Below are positions 36,377-48,299 of a stretch of DNA of 64,000 nt, one piece after another. The translations under genes were made by a program, and so were the position numbers. Each line of letters begins with the position of its first letter. The stretch's first letter is position 1. This stretch comes from Apium graveolens (taxonomy: Eukaryota; Streptophyta; Magnoliopsida; Apiales; Apiaceae): NCBI RefSeq assembly GCF_009905375.1, contig NW_027419901.1:62001-126000 (forward strand), given 5' to 3'. The notes under the pieces are model-generated. The model was not told the DNA's origin. It worked only from the letters and a program-made list of their open reading frames with translations, and searched no databases.

Positions 36377-37122
36377 ACAAATTCTGAAATAAACACTAGT
36401 TAGTTGTACTAGTCAAACTGAATCATGACTGTTAAAATGGAAAACCAAATAAAATTATTTTGATATAAAATTTTGGTTATATGACTAAGATATATATCTA
36501 TTAACAACCATACGGTTGGATCGTTGAAAAATATTTTTAAAAAAATCGAAACACCAATTCTGGAAAAAACACGAGTTAGATGTACTAGTCAAACTAAAGT
36601 TTGACTGTTAAAATGGAAATCCAAATAAAATTATTTTGATATGAAACTTTTGGTTATATAACTAAGATAAATATCTATTGACATCCATACGTTTGGATCA
36701 TTGAAAAATATTTTAAAAAAAATCGAAACACCAATTCTGGAATAAACACTAGTTAGGTGTACTAGTCAAACTAAAGTTTGACTGTTAAAATGGCAAACCA
36801 AATAAAATTATTTTGATATGAAATTTTGGTTATATCACTAAGATATATATATCTATCGACATCCATATGGTTGGATCGTTGATAAATATTTTTATAAAAT
36901 TCAAAAAACCAATTCTGGTTTAAACACTAGTTAGTTGTACTGGTCAAACTTATATCTATCGAAATCCATATGGTTGGATCGTTGAAAAATATTTTTAAAA
37001 AAAATTGAAACACCAATTCTGGAATAAACACTAGTTAGGTGTACTAGTCAAACTGAAGTTTGACTGTCAAAATAGCAAACCAAATAAAATTATTTTGATA
37101 TGAAAGATTGGTTATATCACTA

Positions 37123-37161
<39 letters not shown>

Positions 37162-37502
37162 CATATGGTTGGATAGTTGAAAAATATTTAAAAAAAATCG
37201 AAACACCAATTCTGGAATAAACACTAGTTAGTTGTACTAGTCAACTAAAGTTTGACTGTTAAAATGACAAACCAAATAAAATTATTTTGATGTGAAATTC
37301 TGGTTATATCACTAATATATATATATATATATATATATATTGACATCCATATGGTTGGATCATTGAAAAATATTTTTTAAAAAATCGAAACAGCAATTCT
37401 CGAATAAACACTAGTTAGTTGTATCAGTCAAACTAAAGTTGGAATATTAAAATGACAAACCAAATAAAATTATTTTGATATGAAAATTTGGTTATATCAC
37501 TA

Positions 37503-37536
<34 letters not shown>

Positions 37537-38601
37537 ACTGACATCCATACATTTGGATCATTGAAAAATATTTTTTAAAAAATCGAAACACCAAATTTTG
37601 GAATAAACACTAGTTGGATGTACTTGTCAAACTAAACTTTGACTGTTAATATGGCAATCCAAATAAAATTATTTTGATATGAAATTTTAGTTATATCACT
37701 AAGATATATATATATCTATCGACATCCATATGGTTGGATCATTGAAAAATATTTTTAAAAAAATCGAAACACCAATTCTGGAATAACCACTAGTTAGTTG
37801 TATTAGTCAAACTAAAGTTTGACTGTAAAATGGCAAACCAAATAAAATTATTTTGATATGAAATTTTGGTTATAGCACTAAGATATATATCTATCGAAAT
37901 CCATACGGTTGGATCATTGAATAATATTTTTTAAAAAAATCGAAAAACCAATTCTCGAATAAACACTAGTTAAGTGTACTAGTGAAACTGAAATTTGACT
38001 GTTAAAATGGCAAACCAAATAAAATTATTTTGATGTGAAATTTTTGTTATTTACTAATATATATATATATATATATATTAACATCCATATGGTTGGATCG
38101 CTGAAAAATATTTTTAAAAAAATCGAAACACCAATTCTGGAATAAAAACTTGGTAGATGTACTAGTAAAACTGAAGTTTGACTGTTAAAATTGGTAAACC
38201 AAATAAAATTATTTTGATATGAAATTTTGTTTATATCACTAAGATATATATCTATCAACATCCATCTGGTTGGATAATTGAAAAATATTTTTGAAAAAAT
38301 CGAAACACCAATTCTGGAATAAACACTAGTTAAGTGTACTAGTCAAACTGAAGTTTGACTGTTAAAATGGAAAACCAAATAAAATTATTTTGATGTGGAA
38401 TATTGGTTATATCACTAAGATATATATCTATCGACATCCATATGGTTGGATTGTTGAAAAATATTTTAAAAAAAAATCGAAACACCAATTCTGGAATAAA
38501 CACTAGTTAAGTGTACTAGTCAAACTGAAGTTTGATTGTTAAAATGGCAAACCAAATAAAATTATTTTGATGTGGAATATTGGTTATATCACTAATATAT
38601 A

Positions 38602-38881
38602 CTCCCTGCATCCCGGCCAATTGTTTACATTTGGTTCGGGCACGGAGGTTAATAAATATGTATATGGTAGTGAAAAAGAGAAAGAAAAGTTAGTGAAGTA
38701 TTGGGACCTATTGATGTTTAATGTATAAGAAGGAGATAGTGGAGTGAAAGTAGTGTGAAAAAGGAAAAAAGTGTGAAAATCGTGGGACCCATTTAATATT
38801 TTTGGTAAATTTTGAAATGTAAATAATTGGATGGGACATCCCAAAAAGGAAAGTGTAAAGAAATGGTTGGGACAGAGGGAG
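38602..38881. mobile_element. Stowaway-like MITE, array 1 copy 1
   Basis: Starts CTCCCTGCATCCC and ends GGGACAGAGGGAG, flanked by TA, 280 bp, as in Tc1/mariner-derived Stowaway elements. Apparent reading frames inside are not genes. Same position in the satellite unit as the other three copies. Confidence 0.85.
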
Positions 38882-40059
38882 TATATATCTATTAACATCC
38901 TTTTGGTTATATTGTTGAAAAATATTTTTTAAAAAATCTAAAAACCAATTCTAAAATCAACACTAGTTAGTTGTACTAGTCAAACTAAATCTTGACTGTT
39001 AAAATGGAAAACCAAATAAAATTATTTTGATATAAAATTTTGGTTATATGACTAAGATATATATCTATTGACAACCATACGGTTGGATCGTTGAAAAATA
39101 TTTTTAAAAAAATCGAAATACCAATTCTGGAATAAACACTAGTTAGATGTACTAGTTAAACTAAAGTTTGACTGTTAAAATGGCAAACCAAATAAAATTA
39201 TTTTGATATGAAACTATTGGTTATATCACTAAGATATATATCTATTATCATCCATACGTTTGGATCGTTGAAAAATATTTTAAAAAAAATCGAAACACTA
39301 ATTCTGAAATAAACACTAGTTAGGTGTACTAGTCAAACTAAAGTTTGACTGTTAAAATGGCAAACCAAGTAAAATTATTTTGATATGAAATTTTGGTTAA
39401 ATCACTAAGATATATATATCGATCGACATCCATATGGTTGAATTGTTGATAAATATTTTTAAAAAAATCGAAACACCAATTCTGGAATAAACACTAGTTA
39501 GTTGTACTAGTCAAACTTATATCTATCGAAATCCATATGGTTAGATCATTGAAAAATATTTTTTAAAAAAATCGAAACACCAATTCTGGAATAAACACTA
39601 GTTAAGTGTACTAGTCAAACTGAAGTTTGACTGTTAAAATAACAAAACCAAATAAAATTATTTTGATATGAAATTTTGGTTATATCACTAAGATATATAT
39701 ATATATATATATATACATACATATGGTTAAATAGTTGAAAAATATTTTTAAAAAAAAATCTAAACACCAATTTTGGAATAAACAATAGTTAGTTATACTA
39801 GTCAACTGAAGTTTGACTGTTATAATGACAAAACAAATAAAATTATTTTGATGTGAAATTCCGGTTATTTCACTAATGTACATATATATATATATAGTGA
39901 TATCCATATGGTTGGATCGTTGAAAAATATTTTAAAAAAAATCGAAACACTAATTCTAGAATAAACACTAGTTAGGTGTACTAGTCAAACTAAAGTTTGA
40001 CTGTTAAAATGGCAAACTAAATAAAATTATTTTGATATGAAATTTTGGTTATATCACTA

Positions 40060-40106
<47 letters not shown>

Positions 40107-41405
40107 CATCCATATGGTTGAATTGTTGATAGATATTTTTAAAAAAATCGAAACACCAATTATGGAATAAACACTAGTTAGTTGTACTAGTCAAACTTAT
40201 ATCTATCGAAATCCATATGGTTGGATCATTGAAAAATATTTTTTAAAAAAATTGAAACACCAATTCTGGAATAAACACTAGTTAGGTGTACTAGTCAAAC
40301 TGAAGTTTGACTGTTAAAATAGCAAACCAAATAAAATTATATTGATATGAAATTTTGGTTATATCACTAAGATATATATATATATATATATATACATACA
40401 TATGGTTGAATAGTTGAAAAATATTTTTAAAAAAATGTTTTAAACACCAATTTTGGAATAAACACTAGTTAGTTGTACTAGTCAACTGAAGTTTAACTGT
40501 TAAAATGACAAACCAAATAAAATTATTTTGATGTGAAATTTCAGTTATATCACTAATATAAATATATATATATAGTGACATCCATATGGTTGTATCGTTG
40601 AAAAATATTTTAAAAAAAATCGAAACACCAATTCTAGAATAAACACTAGTTAGTTGTACTAGTCAAACTGAAGTTTGACTATAAAAATGGCAAAACAAAT
40701 AAAATTATTTTGATATGAAATTTTGGTTATAGCACTAAGTTATATATCTATCGACATCCATACAGTTGGATCTTTGAAAAATATTTATTTTAAAAATCGA
40801 AATACCAATTGTGGAATAAACACTAGTTATGTGAATTAGTCAAACTGAAGTTTGACTGTTAGAATAGCAAACCAAATAAAATTATTTTGTTATGAAATTT
40901 TGGTTATATCACTAAGATATATATATATATCTCTACATACATATGGTTGGATCGTTGAAAAATATTTTTTTTTAAAAATCGAAACACCAATTCTGGAATA
41001 AACACTAGTTAGTTGTATTAGTCGAACTGAAGTTTGACTGTTAAAATGGCAAACCAAATAAAATTATTTTGATATAAAATTTTGGTTATAGCACTAAGAT
41101 ATATATCTATCGAAATCCATATGGTTGGATCACTGAAAAATATTTTTTTTTAAAAATCGAAACAGCAATTCTGGAATAAACACTAGTTAGGTGTATTAGT
41201 CAAAGTGAAGTTTGACTATTAAAATAGCAAACCAAATAAAATTATTTTTATATGAAATTTTGGTTATATCACTAAGATATATAAATATATATATATATAT
41301 CTACATACATATTGTTGTACTAGTCAAACTGAAGTTTGACCATTAAAATGGAAAACCAAATAAAATTATTTTGACGTGAACTTTTGGTTATATCGGTAAT
41401 ATATA

Positions 41406-41684
41406 CTCCCTCCGTCCCGACCAATTGTTTTCATTTGGTTCGGCCACGGAGGTTAATAAATCTATATAAAATAGTGAAAAAGAGAAAGAAAAGTGAGTGA
41501 AGTAGTGGGACCCATTGATTTTTAATATATAAAAAGGAGATAGTGGAGTAAAAGTTGTGTGAAAAGGGAAAAAAGTGTGAAAATAGTGGGACCATTTACT
41601 ATTTTTGGTAAATTTTGAAATGTTAAGAATTGGATGGGACATCCCAAAAAGAAAAGTGTAAAGAAATGGTTGGGACAGAGGAAG
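41406..41684. mobile_element. Stowaway-like MITE, array 1 copy 2
   Basis: Starts CTCCCTCCGTCCC and ends GGGACAGAGGAAG, flanked by TA, 279 bp. Internal variants (AAAAGTTGTGTG) make it the partner of the copy at 61719-61997. Confidence 0.85.
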
Positions 41685-41967
41685 TATATATCTATTGACA
41701 TCCATTCGGTTATATTGTTGAAAAATATTTTTTAAACAATCGAAAAACCAATTATGAAATAAATACTAGTTAGTTATACTAGTAAAACTGAATCTTGACT
41801 GTTAAAATGGAAAACCAAATAAAATTATTTTGATATGAAATTTTGGTTATATTACTAAGATATATATCTATTGACAACCATAAGGTTGGATCGTTGAAAA
41901 ATATTTTTTTAAAAAATCAAAACACCAATTCTGGAATAAATACTAGTTAGTTGTACTAGTCAAACTG

Positions 41968-42301
41968 ATGCTAATTTAACGGATGTTTGATCTAGCATTT
42001 CACATCGGTTTATTCGAAAGAATTTTAATAAATAGCTTTTAGAGCTTGTAGGTTTCATGTTATAATGGATAAATACCTCAGAATATACTCATTTTCACCT
42101 AGAAATACTGTAATATAAGCTAAAATTTATTGCAAAGAAATCATATTTAATCTTAAAACCAATGTATAGCACTGTAATAGACATCGACTGTTAACCGATG
42201 TCAAAGGCTGATGATATTTAACATCACACGCCAAAACATCGGTTCAGATTTTTTTTAACATCGGTTCTCAACCGATGTCTGATGCTATATTTCTAGTAGT
42301 G
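41968..42301. mobile_element. CACTA right-end fragment, same family as the Pack-CACTA element
   Basis: It matches the last about 370 bases of 30429-34806 and ends in a complete TTTCTAGTAGTG, followed by TTA (possible target duplication). Several ACATCGGTT words remain. The left side joins directly to satellite DNA, so the rest of the element is gone. Confidence 0.85.
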
Positions 42302-42304
42302 TTA

Positions 42305-42869
42305 ATCTAAGACTCGTGAGCCCTTTTTTCTTCTAGTTGCTTTAGGGTTCTAAGTGTGCACCTAATTAATTTCATTAACTCCCCTGCCTTTTAGTTAGTT
42401 CTATGGATTTTTTGAGATTGGTTTACACTATATTAGTGTGGAATATTAACACTTCTCATGGTTGATAAAATTACTGAAATAAGCATATTACTTTATGTTT
42501 GATGGTGCCTTTTACGGGGGGCAAATGTAATATATTTTATTTTCTTTTTTTGTAGGTAGCATTTCAAGGAAAGATGAATTTGTGTATTTGGCTTTGGGAA
42601 GAAAAGAATTGTGTGCAACGTACAAACAATTGCTCAAGGACATTATATTTTATTGGATTTAGTGGCTTCTACTTAAGTTTTGTCATGTATTGTACGATTC
42701 AATATGACTTTGTTAGTTGTACTTTTAGTGTTTTAATGTATTTTTCTGTAATTTATTATATTTGAATAATATTCCAATTATAGTGAAATAATATAAGTTC
42801 TTCCAATAATTTCAATTTTTTTGTTTGAAATATTTGGAATTTAAACTGGAAGCTGAAAATTGCTGGAAA
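42305..42869 (+). other. Exon-like segment of unknown origin
   Basis: A TTCTTTTTTTGTAG acceptor-like stretch ends at 42555. It is followed by a 63-codon frame from 42574 (MNLCIWLWEEKNCVQRTNNC) and by AT-rich sequence like a 3' untranslated region. It may be the terminal exon carried by the CACTA-type element whose right end follows. No family is recognised. Confidence 0.25.
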
Positions 42870-43379
42870 CTGAAATATCAGAATTTGGCTATTCTGAAAA
42901 CAAACTTACAACGATTTTTCATCACATATTCCGTCGTAAGTTGGCCCAACTCCCAAAATACGACATTCTTTTTTGTCGGAAGTTACTAATTTATGACGTA
43001 TAATTGAGTTGTAAATTGATGTTTTATTTTATCAAAGGTGGGTCTCACAAGAAAACATCCGACGATTCCTTTGTCATAAGTAACTAACTTACGTAGATAG
43101 TTTTTGTCACGTCGTAACTTACGTGAAAAAGTTACTACTCGTAAGTTCATAACATACGACGTAATATATTCCCTCGTAAGTAGATTTATTATTTTATTGC
43201 GAACGTGGGACCCTGCTTCCTAACTTCAGAAGCAATTTTATTTTTTGACGGAAAATTGAACATACTACTCGAGCAAAAACGACGAATATATTCCGTCGGT
43301 AATGCCTCAATTACGACGATATCAGTTCAAAAAAATATTTGTAAATGGCCTGATTTCTTGTAGTGATTGCAGCATGAAC
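42870..43379. mobile_element. CACTA-type right end with CGTCGTAAG subterminal repeats
   Basis: It ends TTTCTTGTAGTG, the complement of a CACTACAAGAAA terminus, followed by ATT. Repeated TACGACG/CGTCGTAAG words fill about 42900-43330. The flank that follows is repeat X, whose other copy at 18958 shows the uninterrupted ATTGCAGC site. The left end is not seen in the window. Confidence 0.75.
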
Positions 43380-43884
43380 GTGCTCTTTCATTTGATAATT
43401 GACCTTGTTAATGCAAAATATGTGTTATCATTACACACATAGATTAAGAATCGGGCATTAACAATATTTGAGCCAATAAATTACTATTTATGATCATATT
43501 TAAAATTCCTAAATATCTGACCATTACAATTTAACATTTTACTCCTTTCCTTTTAGCCTTTTCTTTGTTTTCTCTTCTCATCAGGCATAGGTGATAGGGG
43601 TGAACGCGGATCAGATTGGTCGGGTTAGAGGATAAAAATGACCCATCCCACTGACTTGGGTTTGTAAAAATTTCAACTGGTCAACATAAAAATATACTTT
43701 TGACCCAACCCTATTATTTATATATTGGGATGGATCCTGTTGGTTCGGATTGGGTTAAACATAAAAACTAACATTAATACGTGACCAATGAAAATTTTAT
43801 ATACAATTCGAAAAATGAAATTGCTTTTCACATGTGAGCTTGACTAGAAGACCAGAATAGGAAAAATTGATGATCGAACATAAA
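43380..43884. repeat. Repeat X, copy before the duplicated block
   Basis: It matches 18958-19550. Its last bases ATAAA are the likely target duplication of the gypsy LTR that follows (ATCAA on the far side, one mismatch). Confidence 0.75.
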
Positions 43885-46800
43885 TGTCACACACCAAACT
43901 ACAACACACACACACTAAATAAAAGAGAACCATAAATATTACAAACTTATAAGTCCAAAGGATGATAATGATCTAATAGAACCCAATCAAAATAATAAAA
44001 ATCCCAAGATCTTTACAAGTTCAGAGTTTGGAACAACCCTTCTAACTAATACCACGATTACATACTGGCGGATTCCGCCTATACTATATATATTCTACCT
44101 GCGCCCTCAAATGGTCGTCACCCTTCCTACCGGTTGACTTACGGGCGGTATGCTTGGTACGAAGCATGATTGCTAGCTATAGAACAGGGTTAAACACAAG
44201 GAAATGAGCTACAACGCTCACAAGAAGTAATCATTCTATTATGCAAAATATTATCTCAAAATCACGAGTTCATAAATCAAGGGGTTATGGATACTTGTAA
44301 GAATGACAATAAGAATCATGAAGTTATAATATGAAGATATGGTAAAATTATAGCAATTGAAACATGGTATATGGAATCATGATATCGGGCAACATGTTAT
44401 AGTATAAAGGGGTAGAATCATAATAATCGAAATATGGCATATGGTATCAGGGCATCAGGCAATCATGTTATAAATATCAAATCATCAAAATCATTTTAGG
44501 AAGCTACGGATTATAGCCGGTGATCAACCGCGAAGTAATCCCGAACCTCGCTGGGTTCTAAAATATAATGGGATCCCTAGGCTATACGTGAGCCTATCAA
44601 TAACGTGAAAATGACTTGCGTCTGGTTCCAATCCACTAAGATAAGAAAATATTTATTTTATTTTTATTGATTTATAACATGGATGCTGGGGAAAGATTGG
44701 TTGTCAACATAATTGAATTAGATTCAAGGGAAGAACATTTGAAGGTAAAGTACAAATTAAGTTAAGAGTGATTAACGAAAGTATTTGAAATAATTATGGA
44801 CATTGGGTTGTTATAACTAAGAATTTATTTAAAATGTATATATATGCAACAGTTATAAGAATAAAGAGGTAATTAACTTGCCAACAATTATACGCATAAG
44901 AAAGTAGTAACTTGCCTTTCAAAGTTCTAAGATTATTCGATCTTGATAGCACGAGTCTTCCCCTTCGCTTCGGTAGCTACACATTATATTAACTTCATTA
45001 CTATTCACTCTTTACTGACTTATACGCCTATAAGCTTCTAGACTAACCTTTACCCATATTATAACTATGATTATACAAACTTATGATTACACATAACTTA
45101 ATCGCATACAATTAAAGTAATCCACATAGTCACATAATCACGTAATGGCATGGCATATGATACTTAGCTATAATCACCTAAATCTCGATGCACATAAGCA
45201 AATAACACATAAGAACTATCACAAATGCTTCACTCTATCTATTCTGACCTTAACTTAAACCAAAAGATGCTATGCAACAGTCAGACCCTTCACTTTTAAG
45301 TCCCCAAACACAACATACACCACTAAAGTTGCATAATGCCACTCGAGGGGTGCTCCTCGGGTGCCTTGGTTAGAATGGGGTGTTTCCACCTTGGGCCTTC
45401 ACTCTAAATCATTTCCTAGAAGGTGCTAAGACTCTAAAATAACTTCTAAAGTTGGTAAGACTGAAGGGCCTTACTCCTAAAGGTTTACAAAGATCAATAA
45501 TCTCACCGAAGTTCCCTGCCAGCATCAATTTACACTACCTGTGCTCTTTTCCAAAAATATCAACTTCGACATAGGGCCTTCGAACAAAACCACTTCCTGT
45601 GGATTCTTAAGACCTAACCTAACTCTCAAATTTGGTTTCAGGCCAAAGCCTCACCTAGGCCTCTCTAGGATTTGCCCCAAAATTGACTCTGCCCAGCCCC
45701 CACTAGAATTCAAACTGCTCTGTTTTTACTTACATAAAACCCACTTTTCTTATTCAATTTTTAATTCTAAAGGCTTTTTAAGCTTCCTAGGGATGCATTA
45801 TACTTATTTAAGCCAAGGCCCAGTGAAGTACTAGCCTATGGCATGGTTATAATTGACCAAAGTTTAAGTTTACCCAGCCCTGCCCTGTTCTGAGTTGCTA
45901 TCGGTTATGGGGGTGTGCACCTACCTAAACTCAAGTTTCTTATGGAACCAAGGCTACTGGACTCAAGTATAACTCAAGTCCTAACTCCAGTAAACTTGGG
46001 CCTAGCAAGGCCTCACAAAAACTCACCTAAAACAGCCTATACTTTTGGTGAAAAAATCTGCTACTTAGTACCTAGTGTACCTCCTTCCACCTTAACTCCC
46101 ATTCCAACACCAAAACAAACATGCAAGCACACAAATATATCCAACAATATACACAACCCTATTAACTATTATTTTATGGAAAAATAAGGGCATAACTTAG
46201 CCATAATAGTCATTTACCGAGGCAAAAACAAAGAGCAGAGCAGAGCAGATTTTACATGTGAACTTCTAAGCAAATTTTCGAACCAAAAACATATGTTAAT
46301 AACTTGATGGCTACAAGATTTAATTTTAACTTATCAAGGCACATAGTATATTATCATTTTAGAGCAAAAAAATCATGGCATGCATTGCACAAAAACTCAA
46401 ATTTAAGTCACATAGCACATTTGTTCGAAATATCACCTATACTACGACATGCAGGCATTAACTTCAACTTTTAGTGTAAAAATCATGGCATACAAGGATA
46501 GAAAATTTGTAAAAATATATTTTAAAAGATCAGAGGTTCTTTAAAAGTCACATGTAAATCTTCTTTCTTCTTGGAAAACAAATTAAACTAAATACAAACC
46601 ATAAAATTCATTCCGCTCCTTAGGAGTCATTGCCGAATGCTTGAGGCCAAGATCATGGCTTGAAAGTAGAAGCAAAACACTTCATCAAGACCATCTCTTG
46701 CTTAAGTTTTATAAGCCACAATTAGTTCAACTCTAGATTCACAAGAATCAAAGTTAAACACTTGGCCTTAACTATATGCAACTAATAAACTAATCCTTGA

Positions 46801-47707
46801 ATGATGATATAGAACCAAGTGAAATTGTCCTTTCCTTAGAGGAGTTGAAAGATGCAAGAAGATGAAGAAATGAATAAGAAAAAAATGAGAGGGGAGGGGG
46901 GTGTAGGCACGACCGAGAGGGAGGGGTAGAGAGAAGCGAGAGTGGAGTGAGGTGTTGGTGAAGAAAATGAAGTGAGTGGAGTGTATAAATTTATATGGAT
47001 TTTAAACTTAATATTTTGTCCTTCATCCACCAGTAGCCAACTTTTGCATGCAAGGTTTTGATTGGTCTTTTGCTTGATCAAATGGAGTTAGTGGGGAGTG
47101 AAAGGATAGTCCTATCCTTGACCTCTATTTGAGTGGAAATTGCATGTAAGGGTACACTTGTAATTTATAACTATTAAAAGTATAATTTAAAAGAATGATT
47201 TTTAGTAATTAAAATACAAATCCATAAATCACCAAATAAATACCATAAATACTATGAGATTTTAGAAATTTAATAAAATTGTTTTAAAAAAATATAAAAA
47301 AAAAATTTGAACAAAAAAATTTATATTAAAATAATTTTTCACATATTATTATACTAACAAACAAATCATAAAAAATATACTTAACACATTATAAATTACA
47401 CAAATAATTGCAACTAACTTGATTATATTCAACAATACTAAACTAAAAATTATCGTCTGATCGCAACTATTCAAATATTACTAAATCGCGAGAAATCCCT
47501 ATTATTTACTAATCGAGTAGCGATAATATTACTCGCGTACAAAATTTACACGCTTAAAATATATCAGCAACACTCGCAATGCCATACGACAAAATTATAC
47601 ACAATATATAACGAATTCGCATAATCGGCCTTATAACACATAATATTTAGGAATATATATATGTATCGCATTTATAAAAATAACTCTAATATTTACCGGT
47701 CGTCACA
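43885..47707 (-). mobile_element. Ty3/gypsy-type LTR, copy 2, complete (solo LTR or LTR-only element)
   Basis: The plus strand runs TGTCACACACC to GGTCGTCACA, 3823 bp; the minus strand starts TGTGACGACC. A TATA-like stretch lies at about 46983-46996 (minus), followed by a CT-rich leader (46840-46960). No gag or pol is present. Flanks ATAAA and ATCAA suggest a 5-bp duplication with one change. Copy 1 keeps only the 3' half. The histone H3-like frame is at 44120-44167, about 280 bases before the LTR 3' end. Confidence 0.75.
44120..44167 (-). other. Histone H3 N-terminal tail-like coding segment in a gypsy LTR
   Basis: The minus strand from ATG at 44167 reads MLRTKHTARKSTGRKG and stops at a TAG about a dozen codons later. 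Histone H3 begins MARTKQTARKSTGGK, so 12 of 15 positions agree, including Lys4, Lys9, Ser10 and Lys14; changes are A1 to L, Q5 to H and G13 to R (mature H3 numbering). CCTGTTCTATAG, a splice-acceptor-like stretch, ends 9 bases before the ATG. After residue 16 no similarity to H3 remains, so this is not an H3 gene. It may be a captured 5' end of an H3 gene or a maintained mimic. Confidence 0.75.
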
Positions 47708-47834
47708 ATCAATAGGAAGGAATGTTCTTATGAAGGTACCTGTTTTGACCTACTTTTACCTCGTGGAACATGTGTTCTTCTATAAATGGATAATCTTGTA
47801 CACTAGCTACTTTAAAATAGATTTTGATGTGTAC

Positions 47835-47990
47835 TTATGTTAACATTTTAACCCATGCTTCATTAGTATCAACTTTATTAGAAATTTTTTTGTATACCGC
47901 ATCAATAAAGCTAATTGGGAGCCTATCAAGATTATTACAAATCTTCATAACCTCAAACTCTAATACAACTTGTTGGAACGCGAACAAGAG
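47835..47990 (-). pseudogene. Unidentified antisense reading frame, copy 2
   Basis: Partner of 1892-2047: VMKICNNLDRLPIS and DAVYKKISNKVDTNEAW are kept. The start position is TTG here (ATG in copy 1). Possibly an exon of an old host gene; family not recognised. Confidence 0.35.
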
Positions 47991-48299
47991 ACATAATTCC
48001 AAAATAATATGACACTATACATTCTAGGCCGAACCTGCGCAGATTTGTTTTTGGATTTATATGGCTTCTCCATAAAAAAAAGAATATTCTCTAATTTTCT
48101 TGATGCAGTACTTTGATTGACACATACCCCATACCAAATTATCCTTGTCAACGAATAACTACAAATACCTTGTTCTTTTTCATAGAATCGATTTGTTCGC
48201 ATCCTGTACCGCCGATATTTCTGCAGAACCCATTATATGTACATTATTAGAGAGACTTTTAATACAAGGCAACAAATAAAAAAACCAGCTTCAATGAAG

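Larger units (their letters stand above)
36377..41967. repeat. Satellite array 1, unit about 177 bp, with two embedded MITEs
   Basis: About 28 tandem units, each with AATAAACACTAGTTAG, GTACTAGTCAAACT, AAGTTTGACTGTTAAAATGG, AACCAAATAAAATTATTTTG, a variable TATATA tract, CATCCATATGGTTGGATCG and a poly-A/T stretch. Spacing of the first units is 177, 176 and 178 bases, with one truncated unit (104) and longer ones where the AT tract has grown. Each unit holds an inverted repeat AGTCAAACT..AGTTTGACT. No gene is present. The same satellite resumes at 61450. Confidence 0.95.

Noticed and set aside
37126..37160. AT-rich tracts as replication origins or matrix attachment sites
   Set aside because: They are variable microsatellites inside satellite units; nothing else supports an origin.
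38584..38898. Minus-strand reading frames of about 105 codons at each MITE (also 41388-41705, 61701-62018, 63341-63727)
   Set aside because: They are the inside of the Stowaway-like MITE; the same frame appears in each copy because the MITE is repeated, and the wording is low-complexity Phe/Tyr/His-rich.
36377..41967. CRISPR-like direct repeats
   Set aside because: Units are contiguous tandem repeats without unique spacers, in a plant nuclear setting.
44120..44400. A real histone H3 gene or pseudogene
   Set aside because: Similarity stops after about 16 codons; no sign of the H3 alpha-N helix or fold region follows on either strand.
45541..45834. 97-codon frame (and 1530-1805 in the other copy)
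   Set aside because: It lies inside the gypsy LTR, differs in length between copies and has no family signal.
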